Assembly: GCA_949318235.1 (NCBI GenBank)
Contig: CASGGR010000022.1
Coordinates: 744,001 to 808,000 of the forward strand
Direction: 5' to 3'
DNA length: 64,000 bases
From: Ecdyonurus torrentis
Lineage: Eukaryota > Arthropoda > Insecta > Ephemeroptera > Heptageniidae
Shown: positions 8,938 to 23,156 of the stretch, in pieces
How the letters are laid out: every line of letters begins with the position of its first letter
How positions within the stretch are numbered: the stretch's first letter is position 1
Notes under the pieces: model-generated
Databases searched by the model: none
What the model was told of the DNA's origin: nothing
What the model saw: the letters and a program-made list of their open reading frames with translations, nothing else
Translations under genes and position numbers: made by a program

Positions 8938-11900
8938 ATGAAACAAAGTTTCAATTTCAAGAACCAAATGTTATTGAATGATGAAAATCATACTTTTTAC
9001 ACGATTAAAACCAGTTTTGATGATTTCTCAAAAACTAAGAATGCTACAGACATCAAGCTTAACTCAAAGCATAGCTTTTTTAAATCTCTACAAAAAAGAT
9101 GTCTTGAACTTTTTTGCCCCGACGCATACTTTTTGGGTTATTGACAATTTTAATTTTCACTCATCATGTAGCCAAACCAAGTCATGAAACAAAATTTCTA
9201 TTTCAAGAACCAAATGTTATTGAATGATAAAAATCATAATTTTTACACGATTAAAACTAGTTTTAATGATTTCTAAAAAACTAAGAATGCTACAGACATC
9301 AAATTTAACTCAAAACATAGCTTTTAATTCTCTACAAAAAATATGTCTTGAACTTTTTTGCCCCGACGCATACTTTTTGGGTTATTGATAATTTTAGTTT
9401 TCACTCATCAAGTAGCCAAACCAAGTCATGAAACAAAGTTTCTATTTCAAGAACCAAATGTTATTGAAAGATAAAAATCATACTTTTTACACGATTAAAA
9501 CCAGTTTTGATGATTTCTCAAAAACTAAGAATGCTACAGACTTCAAATTCAATTCAAAACATAGCTTTTTCAATTCTCTACAAAAATGATGTCTTGAACT
9601 TTTTTGCTCCGACGCATGCTTTTTGGGTTATTGACAATTTTAGTTTTCACTCATCTTGTAGCCAAACCAAGTCATGAAACAAAGTTTCTATTTCAAAAAC
9701 CAAATGTTATTGAATGATAAAAATCATACTTTTTACACGATTAAAACTTGTTTTGATGATTTCTCAAAAACTAAGAATGCTAGAGACTTCAATTCAATTC
9801 AAAACATAGTTTTTTAAATTCTCTACAAAAAGATGTCTTGAACTTTTTTGCTCCGATGCATACTTTTTGGGTTATTGACAATTTTAATTTTCACTCATCA
9901 TGTAGCCAAACCAAGTCATGAAACAAAGTTTCTATTTCAAGAACCAAATGTTATTGAATGATAAAAATCATTATTTTTACACGATTAAAACTAGTTTTAA
10001 TGATTTCTAAAAAACTAAGAACGCTACTGACATCAAATTTAACTCAAAGCATAGCTTTTTCAAATCTCTACAAAAAAGATGTCTTGAACTTTTTTGCCCC
10101 GACGCATACTTTTTGGTTTATTGACAATTTTAATTTTTACTCATCATGTAGCCAAATAAAATCATGAAACAAAGTTTCTATTTCAAGAACCAAATGTTAT
10201 TGAATGATAAAAATCATACTTTTTACACGATTAAAACTAGTTTTGATGATTTCTCAAAACTAAGAATGCTACAGACTTCAAATTTAACTCAAAGCATAGC
10301 TTTTTCAATTCTCTACAAAAAAGATGTTTTGAACTTTTTTGCCCCAATGCATACTTTTTGGGTTATTGAAAATTTTAGTTTTCACTCATCATGTAGCCAA
10401 ACCATGTCATGAAACAAAGTTTCTATTTCAAGAACCAAATGTTATTGAATGATGAAAATCATACTTTTTACACGATTAAAACTAGTTTTGATGATTTCTC
10501 AAAAACTAAGAATGCTACAGACATCAAGCTTAACTTAAAGCATAGCTTTTTTAAATCTCTACAAAAAAGATGTCGAGAACTTTTTTGCCCCGACGCATAC
10601 TTTTTGGTTTATTGACAATTTTAGTTTTTACTCATCATGTAGCCAAACCAAGTCATGAAACAAAGTTTCTATTTCAAGAACCAAATGTTATTGAATGATG
10701 AAAATCATACTTTTTACACGATTAAAACTTGTTTTGATGATTTCTCAAAAACTAAGAATGCTACAGACTTCAAATTCAATTCAAAACATAGTTTTTTAAA
10801 TTCTCTACAAAAAGATGTCTTGAACGTTTTTGCTCCGACGCATACTTTTTGGGTTATTGACAATTTTAATTTTCACTCATCATGTAGCCAAACCAAGTCA
10901 TGAAACAAAATTTCTGTTTCAAGAACCAAATGTTATTGAATGATAAAAATCATAATTTTTACACGATTAAAACTAGTTTTAATGATTTCTAAAAAACTAA
11001 GAATGCTACAGACATCAAATTTAACTCAAAACATAGCTTTTAATTCTCTACAAAAAATATGTCTTGAACTTTTTTGCCCCGACGCATACTTTTTGGGTTA
11101 TTGATAATTTTAGTTTTCACTCATCAAGTAGCCAAACCAAGTCATGAAACAAAGTTTCTATTTCAAGAACCAAATGTTATTGAATGATAAAAATCATACT
11201 TTTTACACGATTAAAACCAGTTTTGATGATTTCTCAAAAACTAAGAATGCTACAGACTTCAAATTCAATTCAAAACATAGCTTTTTCAATTCTCTACAAA
11301 AATGATGTGTTGAACTTTTTTGCTCCGACGCATGCTTTTTGGGTTATTGACAATTTTAGTTTTCACTCATCTTGTAGCCAAACCAAGTCATGAAACAAAG
11401 TTTCTATTTCAAAAACCAAATGTTATTGAATGATAAAAATCATACTTTTTACACGATTAAAACTTGTTTTGATGATTTCTCAAAAACTAAGAATGCTAGA
11501 GACTTCAAATTCAATTCAAAACAAATTTTTTTAAATTCTCTACAAAAAGATGTCTTGAACTTTTTTGCTCCGATGCATACTTTTTGGGTTATTGACAATT
11601 TTAATTTTCACTCATCATGTAGCCAAACCAAGTCATGAAACAAAGTTTCTATTTCAAGAACCAAATGTTATTGAATGATAAAAATCATTATTTTTACACG
11701 ATTAAAACTAGTTTTAATGATTTCTAAAAAACTAAGAATGCTACAGACATCAAATTTAACTCAAAACATAGCTTTTAATCCTCTACAAAAAATATGTCTT
11801 GAACTTTTTTGCCCCGACGCATACTTTTTGGGTTATTGATAATTTTAGTTTTCACTCATCAAGTAGCCAAACCAAGTCATGAAACAAAGTTTCTATTTCA

Positions 11901-12615
11901 AGAACCAAATGTTATTGAATGATAAAAATCATACTTTTTACACGATTAAAACCAGTTTTGATGATTTCTTAAAAACTAAGAATGCTACAGACTTCAAATT
12001 CAATTTAAAACATAGCTTTTTCAATTCTCTACAAAAATGATGTCTTGAACTTTTTTGCTCCGACGCATGCTTTTTGGGTTATTGACAATTTTAGTTTTCA
12101 CTCATCTTGTAGCCAAACCAAGTCATGAAACAAAGTTTCTATTTCAAAAACCAAATGTTATTGAATGATAAAAATCATACTTTTTACACGATTAAAACTT
12201 GTTTTGATGATTTCTCAAAAACTAAGAATGCTAGAGACTTCAAATTCAATTCAAAACATAGTTTTTTAAATTCTCTACAAAAAGATGTCTTGAACTTTTT
12301 TGCTCCGATGCATACTTTTTGGGTTATTGACAATTTTAATTTTCACTCATCATGTAGCCAAACCAAGTCATGAAACAAAGTTTCTATTTCAAGAACCAAA
12401 TGTTATTGAATGATAAAAATCATTATTTTTACACTATTAAAACTAGTTTTAATGATTTCTAAAAAACTAAGAACGCTACTGACATCAAGCTTAACTCAAA
12501 GCATAGCTTTTTTAAATCTCTACAAAAAAGATGTCTTGAACTTTTTTGCCCCGACGCATACTTTTTGGGTTATTGACAATTTTAGTTTTTACTCATCATG
12601 TAGCCAAATAAAGTA
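8938..12615 (+). repeat. 15-mer HOR, copy 1 (3678 bp)
   Basis: Monomer starts and types are 8938 J/C, 9184 D, 9428 F, 9674 G, 9918 H, 10164 I, 10409 E-like, 10655 C, 10900 D', 11144 F, 11390 G, 11635 Dh, 11879 F, 12125 G and 12370 H/M hybrid. Private markers shared with copy 2 are AGTTTCAATTTC, GATGTCGAGAAC, GATGTGTTGAAC, AAAACAAATTTTTTTAAATTC and CACTATTAAAAC. Differences seen from copy 2 are one missing A near 9790, GCCCCAATGCAT near 10345 versus GCCCCAACGCAT, and the 3' half of the final monomer. Confidence 0.93.
12370..12615 (+). repeat. Hybrid monomer H/M: duplication junction of the 15-mer
   Basis: The 5' part (ATCATTATTTTT, the private CACTATTAAAAC, AACGCTACTGACATC) matches the H unit at 16049. 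From AAGCTTAACTC (about 12487) onward it matches the 3' half of the M unit at 8692, including the AAATAAAGTA linker. Left edge of copy 1 joined to right edge of the repeated segment is what an unequal crossover between an M and an H monomer would leave. Confidence 0.85.
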
Positions 12616-15600
12616 ATGAAACAAAGTTTCAATTTCAAGAACCAAATGTTATTGAATGATGAAAATCATACTTTTTACACGATTAAAACCAGTTTTGATG
12701 ATTTCTCAAAAACTAAGAATGCTACAGACATCAAGCTTAACTCAAAGCATAGCTTTTTTAAATCTCTACAAAAAAGATGTCTTGAACTTTTTTGCCCCGA
12801 CGCATACTTTTTGGGTTATTGACAATTTTAATTTTCACTCATCATGTAGCCAAACCAAGTCATGAAACAAAATTTCTATTTCAAGAACCAAATGTTATTG
12901 AATGATAAAAATCATAATTTTTACACGATTAAAACTAGTTTTAATGATTTCTAAAAAACTAAGAATGCTACAGACATCAAATTTAACTCAAAACATAGCT
13001 TTTAATTCTCTACAAAAAATATGTCTTGAACTTTTTTGCCCCGACGCATACTTTTTGGGTTATTGATAATTTTAGTTTTCACTCATCAAGTAGCCAAACC
13101 AAGTCATGAAACAAAGTTTCTATTTCAAGAACCAAATGTTATTGAAAGATAAAAATCATACTTTTTACACGATTAAAACCAGTTTTGATGATTTCTCAAA
13201 AACTAAGAATGCTACAGACTTCAAATTCAATTCAAAACATAGCTTTTTCAATTCTCTACAAAAATGATGTCTTGAACTTTTTTGCTCCGACGCATGCTTT
13301 TTGGGTTATTGACAATTTTAGTTTTCACTCATCTTGTAGCCAAACCAAGTCATGAAACAAAGTTTCTATTTCAAAAACCAAATGTTATTGAATGATAAAA
13401 ATCATACTTTTTACACGATTAAAACTTGTTTTGATGATTTCTCAAAAACTAAGAATGCTAGAGACTTCAAATTCAATTCAAAACATAGTTTTTTAAATTC
13501 TCTACAAAAAGATGTCTTGAACTTTTTTGCTCCGATGCATACTTTTTGGGTTATTGACAATTTTAATTTTCACTCATCATGTAGCCAAACCAAGTCATGA
13601 AACAAAGTTTCTATTTCAAGAACCAAATGTTATTGAATGATAAAAATCATTATTTTTACACGATTAAAACTAGTTTTAATGATTTCTAAAAAACTAAGAA
13701 CGCTACTGACATCAAATTTAACTCAAAGCATAGCTTTTTCAAATCTCTACAAAAAAGATGTCTTGAACTTTTTTGCCCCGACGCATACTTTTTGGTTTAT
13801 TGACAATTTTAATTTTTACTCATCATGTAGCCAAATAAAATCATGAAACAAAGTTTCTATTTCAAGAACCAAATGTTATTGAATGATAAAAATCATACTT
13901 TTTACACGATTAAAACTAGTTTTGATGATTTCTCAAAACTAAGAATGCTACAGACTTCAAATTTAACTCAAAGCATAGCTTTTTCAATTCTCTACAAAAA
14001 AGATGTTTTGAACTTTTTTGCCCCAACGCATACTTTTTGGGTTATTGAAAATTTTAGTTTTCACTCATCATGTAGCCAAACCATGTCATGAAACAAAGTT
14101 TCTATTTCAAGAACCAAATGTTATTGAATGATGAAAATCATACTTTTTACACGATTAAAACTAGTTTTGATGATTTCTCAAAAACTAAGAATGCTACAGA
14201 CATCAAGCTTAACTTAAAGCATAGCTTTTTTAAATCTCTACAAAAAAGATGTCGAGAACTTTTTTGCCCCGACGCATACTTTTTGGTTTATTGACAATTT
14301 TAGTTTTTACTCATCATGTAGCCAAACCAAGTCATGAAACAAAGTTTCTATTTCAAGAACCAAATGTTATTGAATGATGAAAATCATACTTTTTACACGA
14401 TTAAAACTTGTTTTGATGATTTCTCAAAAACTAAGAATGCTACAGACTTCAAATTCAATTCAAAACATAGTTTTTTAAATTCTCTACAAAAAGATGTCTT
14501 GAACGTTTTTGCTCCGACGCATACTTTTTGGGTTATTGACAATTTTAATTTTCACTCATCATGTAGCCAAACCAAGTCATGAAACAAAATTTCTGTTTCA
14601 AGAACCAAATGTTATTGAATGATAAAAATCATAATTTTTACACGATTAAAACTAGTTTTAATGATTTCTAAAAAACTAAGAATGCTACAGACATCAAATT
14701 TAACTCAAAACATAGCTTTTAATTCTCTACAAAAAATATGTCTTGAACTTTTTTGCCCCGACGCATACTTTTTGGGTTATTGATAATTTTAGTTTTCACT
14801 CATCAAGTAGCCAAACCAAGTCATGAAACAAAGTTTCTATTTCAAGAACCAAATGTTATTGAATGATAAAAATCATACTTTTTACACGATTAAAACCAGT
14901 TTTGATGATTTCTCAAAAACTAAGAATGCTACAGACTTCAAATTCAATTCAAAACATAGCTTTTTCAATTCTCTACAAAAATGATGTGTTGAACTTTTTT
15001 GCTCCGACGCATGCTTTTTGGGTTATTGACAATTTTAGTTTTCACTCATCTTGTAGCCAAACCAAGTCATGAAACAAAGTTTCTATTTCAAAAACCAAAT
15101 GTTATTGAATGATAAAAATCATACTTTTTACACGATTAAAACTTGTTTTGATGATTTCTCAAAAACTAAGAATGCTAGAGACTTCAAATTCAATTCAAAA
15201 CAAATTTTTTTAAATTCTCTACAAAAAGATGTCTTGAACTTTTTTGCTCCGATGCATACTTTTTGGGTTATTGACAATTTTAATTTTCACTCATCATGTA
15301 GCCAAACCAAGTCATGAAACAAAGTTTCTATTTCAAGAACCAAATGTTATTGAATGATAAAAATCATTATTTTTACACGATTAAAACTAGTTTTAATGAT
15401 TTCTAAAAAACTAAGAATGCTACAGACATCAAATTTAACTCAAAACATAGCTTTTAATCCTCTACAAAAAATATGTCTTGAACTTTTTTGCCCCGACGCA
15501 TACTTTTTGGGTTATTGATAATTTTAGTTTTCACTCATCAAGTAGCCAAACCAAGTCATGAAACAAAGTTTCTATTTCAAGAACCAAATGTTATTGAATG

Positions 15601-16294
15601 ATAAAAATCATACTTTTTACACGATTAAAACCAGTTTTGATGATTTCTTAAAAACTAAGAATGCTACAGACTTCAAATTCAATTTAAAACATAGCTTTTT
15701 CAATTCTCTACAAAAATGATGTCTTGAACTTTTTTGCTCCGACGCATGCTTTTTGGGTTATTGACAATTTTAGTTTTCACTCATCTTGTAGCCAAACCAA
15801 GTCATGAAACAAAGTTTCTATTTCAAAAACCAAATGTTATTGAATGATAAAAATCATACTTTTTACACGATTAAAACTTGTTTTGATGATTTCTCAAAAA
15901 CTAAGAATGCTAGAGACTTCAAATTCAATTCAAAACATAGTTTTTTAAATTCTCTACAAAAAGATGTCTTGAACTTTTTTGCTCCGATGCATACTTTTTG
16001 GGTTATTGACAATTTTAATTTTCACTCATCATGTAGCCAAACCAAGTCATGAAACAAAGTTTCTATTTCAAGAACCAAATGTTATTGAATGATAAAAATC
16101 ATTATTTTTACACTATTAAAACTAGTTTTAATGATTTCTAAAAAACTAAGAACGCTACTGACATCAAATTTAACTCAAAGCATAGCTTTTTCAAATCTCT
16201 ACAAAAAAGATGTCTTGAACTTTTTTGCCCCGACGCATACTTTTTGGTTTATTGACAATTTTAATTTTTACTCATCATGTAGCCAAATAAAGTC
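12616..16294 (+). repeat. 15-mer HOR, copy 2 (3679 bp)
   Basis: Monomers of copy 1 recur here at +3678 or +3679 bp: 12616 J/C, 12862 D, 13106 F, 13352 G, 13597 H, 13843 I, 14088 E-like, 14334 C, 14579 D', 14823 F, 15069 G, 15314 Dh, 15558 F, 15804 G and 16049 H. By eye the copies are almost identical over more than 3.5 kb. The last unit (16049) is an ordinary H, whereas its counterpart in copy 1 (12370) is a hybrid, as expected if 12370 is the duplication junction. Confidence 0.93.
13843..14087 (+). repeat. Monomer type I (reference copy, 245 bp)
   Basis: Type I has lost one A in the CTCAAAACTAAG block, and has ACTTCAAATTTAACTC, AAAGATGTTTTGAAC, GCCCCAACGCATAC (a G-to-A difference from CCGACG) and TATTGAAAATTTTAG. 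The linker is AAACCATGTC on the left and AAACCAAGTC on the right. From 51 kb rightward some copies read TTTTAGTGTTCAC. It follows H and precedes J or F. The last copies are at 63419 and 63664, back to back. Confidence 0.85.
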
Positions 16295-16539
16295 ATGAAA
16301 CAAAGTTTCTATTTCAAGAACCAAATGTTATTGAATGATAAAAATCATACTTTTTACACGATTAAAACTAGTTTTGATGATTTCTCAAAACTAAGAATGC
16401 TACAGACTTCAAATTTAACTCAAAGCATAGCTTTTTCAATTCTCTACAAAAAAGATGTATTGAACTTTTTTGCCCCAACGCATACTTTTTGGGTTATTGA
16501 AAATTTTAGTTTTCACTCATCATGTAGCCAAACCATGTC

Positions 16540-16785
16540 ATGAAACAAAGTTTCTATTTCAAGAACCAAATGTTATTGAATGATGAAAATCATACTTTTT
16601 ACACGATTAAAACTAGTTTTGATGATTTCTCAAAAACTAAGAATGCTACAGACATCAAGCTTAACTCAAAGCATAGCTTTTTTAAATATCTACAAAAAAG
16701 ATGTCTTGAACTTTTTTGCCCCGACGCATACTTTTTGGGTTATTGACAATTTTAGTTTTTACTCATCATGTAGCCAAATAAAGTA
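16540..16785 (+). repeat. Monomer type J (reference copy, 246 bp)
   Basis: Type J has GATGAAAATCATAC, AAACTAGTTTTGATG (or AAACCAG), ACATCAAGCTTAACTC (a HindIII-type AAGCTT), AGCTTTTTTAAATC and CCCCGACGCATAC, usually with an AAATAAAGTA linker. This copy has AAATATCTAC where most have AAATCTCTAC. It typically follows I and precedes A, or follows M and precedes C. Copies at 8938 and 12616 read AGTTTCAATTTC. Those at 53350, 56050, 58752 and 61454 read GATGAAAAACATAC. Confidence 0.8.
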
Positions 16786-19700
16786 ATGAAACAAAGTTTC
16801 TATTTCAAGAACCAAATGTTATTGAATGATAAAAATCATACTTTTTACACGATTAAAACTTGTTTTGATGATTTCTCAAAAACTAAGAATGCTACAGACT
16901 TCAAATTCAATTCAAAACATAGTTTTTTAAATTCTCTACAAAATGACGTCTTGAACGTTTTTGCTCCGACGCATACTTTTTGGGTTATTGACAATTTTAG
17001 TTTTTACTCATCATGTAGCCAAATAAAGTCATGAAACAAAGTTTCTATTTCAAGAACCAAATGTTATTGAACGATAAAAATCATACTTTTTACACGATTA
17101 AAATTAGTTTTGATGATTTCTCAAAAACTAAGAATGCTACAGACATCAAATTAATCTCAAAACATAGCTTTTTCAATTTTCTACAAAAAAGATGTCTTGA
17201 ACTTTTTTGCCCGACGCATACTTTTTGGGTTATTGACAATTTTAGTTTTTACTCATCATGTAGCCAAATAAAGTCATGAAACAAAGTTTCTATTTCAAGA
17301 ACCAAATGTTATTGAATAATAAAAATCATACTTTTTACACGATTAAAACTTGTTTTGATGATTTCTCAAAAACTAAGAATGCTAGAGACTTCAAATTCAA
17401 TTCAAAACATAGTTTTTTAAATTCTCTACAAAAAGATGTCTTGAACTTTTTTGCTCCGATGCATACTTTTTGGGTTATTGACAATTTTAATTTTCACTCA
17501 TCATGTAGCCAAACCAAGTCATGAAACAAAGTTTCTATTTCAAGAACTAAATGTTATTGAATGATAAAAATCATTATTTTTACACGATTAAAACTAGTTT
17601 TAATGATTTCTAAAAAACTAAGAACGCTACTGACATCAAATTTAACTCAAAGCATAGCTTTTTCAAATCTCTACAAAAAAGATGTCTTGAACTTTTTTGC
17701 CCCGACGCATACTTTTTGGTTTATTGACAATTTTAATTTTTACTCATCATGTAGCCAAATAAAGTCATGAAACAAAGTTTCTATTTCAAGAACCAAATGT
17801 TATTGAATGATAAAAATCATACTTTTTACACGATTAAAACTAGTTTTGATGATTTCTCAAAACTAAGAATGCTACAGACTTCAAATTTAACTCAAAGCAT
17901 AGCTTTTTCAATTCTCTACAAAAAAGATGTTTTGAACTTTTTTGCCTTAACGCATACTTTTTGGGTTATTGAAAATTTTAGTTTTCACTCATCATGTAGC
18001 CAAACCATGTCATGAAACAAAGTTTCTATTTCAAGAACCAAATGTTATTGAATGATGAAAATCATACTTTTTACACGATTAAAACTAGTTTTGATGATTT
18101 CTCAAAAACTAAGAATGCTACAGACATCAAGCTTAACTCAAAGCATAGCTTTTTTAAATCTCTACAAAAAAGATGTCTTGAACTTTTTTGCCCCGACGCA
18201 TACTTTTTGGTTTATTGACAATTTTAGTTTTTACTCATCATGTAGCCAAACCAAGTCATGAAACAAAGTTTCTATTTCAAGAACCAAATGTTATTGAATG
18301 ATGAAAATCATACTTTTTACACGATTAAAACTTGTTTTGATGATTTCTCAAAAACTAAGAATGCTACAGACTTCAAATTCAATTCAAAACATAGTTTTTT
18401 AAATTCTCTACAAAAAGATGTCTTGAACGTTTTTGCTCCGACGCATACTTTTTGGGTTATTGACAATTTTAATTTTCACTCATCATGTAGCCAAACCAAG
18501 TCATGAAACAAAATTTCTGTTTCAAGAACCAAATGTTATTGAATGATAAAAATCATAATTTTTACACGATTAAAACTAGTTTTGATTTCTAAAAAACTAA
18601 GAATGCTACAGACATCAAATTTAACTCAAAACATAGCTTTTAATTCTCTACAAAAAATATGTCTTGAACTTTTTTGCCCCGACGCATACTTTTTGGGTTA
18701 TTGATAATTTTAGTTTTCACTCATCAAGTAGCCAAACCAAGTCATGAAACAAAGTTTCTATTTCAAGAACCAAATGTTATTGAATGATAAAAATCATACT
18801 TTTTACACGATTAAAACCAGTTTTGATGATTTCTCAAAAACTAAGAATGCTACAGACTTCAAATTCAATTTAAAACATAGCTTTTTCAATTCTCTACAAA
18901 AATGATGTCTTGAACTTTTTTGCTCCGACGCATGCTTTTTGGGTTATTGACAATTTTAGTTTTCACTCATCTTGTAGCCAAATAAAGTCATGAAACAAAG
19001 TTTCTATTTCAAGAACCAAATGTTATTGAATGATAAAAATCATACTTTTTACACGATTAAAACTAGTTTTGATGATTTCTCAAAACTAAGAATGCTACAG
19101 ACTTCAAATTTAACTCAAAGCATAGCTTTTTCAATTCTCTACAAAAAAGATGTTTTGAACTTTTTTGCCCCAACGCATACTTTTTGGGTTATTGAAAATT
19201 TTAGTTTTCACTCATCATGTAGCCAAACCATGTCATGAAACAAAGTTTCTATTTCAAGAACCAAATGTTATTGAATGATGAAAATCATACTTTTTACACG
19301 ATTAAAACTAGTTTTGATGATTTCTCAAAAACTAAGAATGCTACATACATCAAGCTTAACTCAAAGCATAGCTTTTTTAAATCTCTACAAAAAAGATGTC
19401 TTGAACTTTTTTGCCCCGACGCATACTTTTTGGGTTATTGACAATTTTAGTTTTTACTCATCATGTAGCCAAATAAAGTAATGAAACAAAGTTTCTATTT
19501 CAAGAACCAAATGTTATTGAATGATAAAAATCATACTTTTTACACGATTAAAACTTGTTTTGATGATTTCTCAAAAACTAAGAATGCTACAGACTTCAAA
19601 TTCAATTCAAAACATAGTTTTTTAAATTCTCTACAAAATGACGTCTTGAACGTTTTTGCTCCGACGCATACTTTTTGGGTTATTGACAATTTTAGTTTTT

Positions 19701-20951
19701 ACTCATCATGTAGCCAAATAAAGTCATGAAACAAAGTTTCTATTTCAAGAACCAAATGTTTTTGAACGATAAAAATCATACTTTTTACACGATTAAAATT
19801 AGTTTTGATGATTTCTCAAAAACTAAGAATGCTACAGACATCAAATTAATCTCAAAACATAGCTTTTTTAATTTTCTACAAAAAAGATGTCTTGAACTTT
19901 TTTGCCCGACGCATACTTTTTGGGTTATTGACAATTTTAGTTTTTACTCATCATGTAGCCAAATAAAGTCATGAAACAAAGTTTCTATTTCAAGAACCAA
20001 ATGTTATTGAATGATAAAAATCATACTTTTAACAAGATTAAAATTAGTTTTGATGATTTCTCAAAAACTATGAATGCTACAGACATCAAATTTAACTCAA
20101 AACATTGCTTTTTCAATTCTCTACAAAAAAGAAGTCTTAAACTTTTTTGCTCCGACGCATACTTTTCGGGTTATTGACAATTTTAGTTTTCACTTATCAT
20201 GTAGCCGAACCAAGTCATGAAACAAAGTTTCTATTTCAAAAACCAAATGTTATTGAATGGTAAAAATCATAATTTTTACACGATTAAAACTAGTTTTGAT
20301 GATTTCTCAAAAACTAAGAATGCTACAGACATCAAGCTTAACTCAAAGCATAGCTTTTTTAAATCTCTACAAAAAAGATGTCTTGAACTTTTTTGCCCCG
20401 ACGCATACTTTTTGGTTTATTGACAATTTTAGTTTTTACTCATCATGTAGCCAAACCAAGTCATGAAACAAAGTTTCTATTTCAAGAACCAAATGTTATT
20501 GAATGATGAAAATCATACTTTTTACACGATTAAAACTTGTTTTGATGATTTCTCAAAAACTAAGAATGCTACAGACTTCAAATTCAATTCAAAACATAGT
20601 TTTTTAAATTCTCTACAAAAAGATGTCTTGAACGTTTTTGCTCCGACGCATACTTTTTGGGTTATTGACAATTTTAATTTTCACTCATCATGTAGCCAAA
20701 CCAAGTCATGAAACAAAATTTCTGTTTCAAGAACCAAATGTTATTGAATGATAAAAATCATAATTTTTACACGATTAAAACTAGTTTTAATGATTTCTAA
20801 AAAACTAAGAATGCTACAGACATCAAATTTAACTCAAAACATAGCTTTTAATTCTCTACAAAAAATATGTCTTGAACTTTTTTGCCCCGACGCATACTTT
20901 TTGGGTTATTGATAATTTTAGTTTTCACTCATCAAGTAGCCAAACCAAGTC

Positions 20952-21929
20952 ATGAAACAAAGTTTCTATTTCAAGAACCAAATGTTATTGAATGATAAAA
21001 ATCATACTTTTTACACGATTAAAACCAGTTTTGATGATTTCTCAAAAACTAAGAATGCTACAGACTTCAAATTCAATTCAAAACATAGTTTTTTAAATTC
21101 TCTACAAAAAGATGTCTTGAACTTTTTTGCTCCGATGCATACTTTTTGGGTTATTGACAATTTTAATTTTCACTCATCATGTAGCCAAACCAAGTCATGA
21201 AACAAAGTTTCTATTTCAAGAACCAAATGTTATTGAATGATAAAAATCATTATTTTTACACGATTAAAACTAGTTTTAATGATTTCTAAAAAACTAAGAA
21301 TGCTACAGACATCAAATTTAACTCAAAACATAGCTTTTAATCCTCTACAAAAAATATGTTTTGAACTTTTTTGCCCCGACGCATACTTTTTGGGTTATTG
21401 ATAATTTTAGTTTTCACTCATCAAGTAGCCAAACCAAGTCATGAAACAAAGTTTCTATTTCAAGAACCAAATGTTATTGAATGATAAAAATCATACTTTT
21501 TACACGATTAAAACCAGTTTTGATGATTTCTCAAAAACTAAGAATGCTAGAGACTTCAAATTCAATTCAAAACATAGTTTTTTAAATTCTCTACAAAAAG
21601 ATGTCTTGAACTTTTTTGCTCCGATGCATACTTTTTGGGTTATTGACAATTTTAATTTTCACTCATCATGTAGCCAAACCAAGTCATGAAACAAAGTTTC
21701 TATTTCAAGAACCAAATGTTATTGAATGATAAAAATCATTATTTTTACACGATTAAAACTAGTTTTAATGATTTCTAAAAAACTAAGAATGCTACAGACA
21801 TCAAATTTAACTCAAAACATAGCTTTTAATCCTCTACAAAAAATATGTCTTGAACTTTTTTGCCCCGACGCATACTTTTTGGGTTATTGATAATTTTAGT
21901 TTTCACTCATCAAGTAGCCAAACCAAGTC
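20952..21929 (+). repeat. Local 2-mer F/G-Dh, two copies, 489-bp period
   Basis: The pair at 20952 and 21197 recurs at 21441 and 21686. The first units join an F-type AAAACCAGTTTTG start to a G-type end with CCGATGCAT and AATTTTCAC. They differ at CTACAGAC (20952) versus CTAGAGAC (21441). The second units differ at ATGTTTTGAAC (21197) versus ATGTCTTGAAC (21686). This is the shortest tandem HOR in the window. Confidence 0.85.
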
Positions 21930-23156
21930 ATGAAACAAAGTTTCTATTTCAAGAACCAAATGTTATTGAATGATAAAAATCATACTTTTTACACGATTAA
22001 AACCAGTTTTGATGATTTCTCAAAAACTAAGAATGCTACAGACTTCAAATTCAATTTAAAACATAGCTTTTTCAATTCTCTACAAAAATGATGTCTTGAA
22101 CTTTTTTGCTCCGACGCATGCATTTTGGGTTATTGACAATTTTAGTTTTCACTCATCTTGTAGCCAAACCAAGTCATGAAACAAAGTTTCTATTTCAAAA
22201 ACCAAATGTTATTGAATGATAAAAATCATACTTTTTACACGATTAAAACTTGTTTTGATGATTTCTCAAAAACTAAGAATGCTAGAGACTTCAAATTCAA
22301 TTCAAAACATAGTTTTTTAAATTCTCTACAAAAAGATGTCTTGAACTTTTTTGCTCCGATGCATACTTTTTGGGTTATTGACAATTTTAATTTTCACTCA
22401 TCATGTAGCCAAACCAAGTCATGAAACAAAGTTTCTATTTCAAGAACCAAATGTTATTGAATGATAAAAATCATTATTTTTACACGATTAAAACTAGTTT
22501 TAATGATTTCTAAAAAACTAAGAACGCTACTGACATCAAATTTAACTCAAAGCATAGCTTTTTCAAATCTCTACAAAAAAGATGTCTTGAACTTTTTTGC
22601 CCCGACGCATACTTTTTGGTTTATTGACAATTTTAATTTTTACTCATCATGTAGCCAAATAAAGTAATGAAACAAAGTTTCTATTTCAAGAACCAAATGT
22701 TATTGAATGATAAAAATCATACTTTTTACACGATTAAAACTTGTTTTGATGATTTCTCAAAAACTAAGAATGCTACAGACTTCAAATTCAATTCAAAACA
22801 TAGTTTTTTAAATTCTCTACAAAATGACGTCTTGAACGTTTTTGCTCCGACGCATACTTTTTGGGTTATTGACAATTTTAGTTTTTACTCATCATGTAGC
22901 CAAATAAAGTCATGAAACAAAGTTTCTATTTCAAGAACCAAATGTTTTTGAACGATAAAAATCATACTTTTTACACGATTAAAATTAGTTTTGATGATTT
23001 CTCAAAAACTAAGAATGCTACAGACATCAAATTAATCTCAAAACATAGCTTTTTTAATTTTCTACAAAAAAGATGTCTTGAACTTTTTTGCCCGACGCAT
23101 ACTTTTTGGGTTATTGACAATTTTAGTTTTTACTCATCATGTAGCCAAATAAAGTC

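Larger units (their letters stand above)
16295..22666 (+). repeat. Irregular HOR zone, 26 monomers
   Basis: Starts and types are 16295 I, 16540 J, 16786 A, 17031 K, 17276 G, 17521 H, 17767 I, 18012 J, 18258 C, 18503 D', 18744 F/H, 18990 I, 19235 J, 19481 A, 19726 K, 19971 L, 20217 M/J, 20463 C, 20708 D', 20952 F/G, 21197 Dh, 21441 F/G, 21686 Dh, 21930 F, 22176 G and 22421 H. No single period covers the zone. The order of types still follows the general A-K-L-M-J-C-D-F-G-H-I-J succession, with skips at hybrid monomers. Confidence 0.85.
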
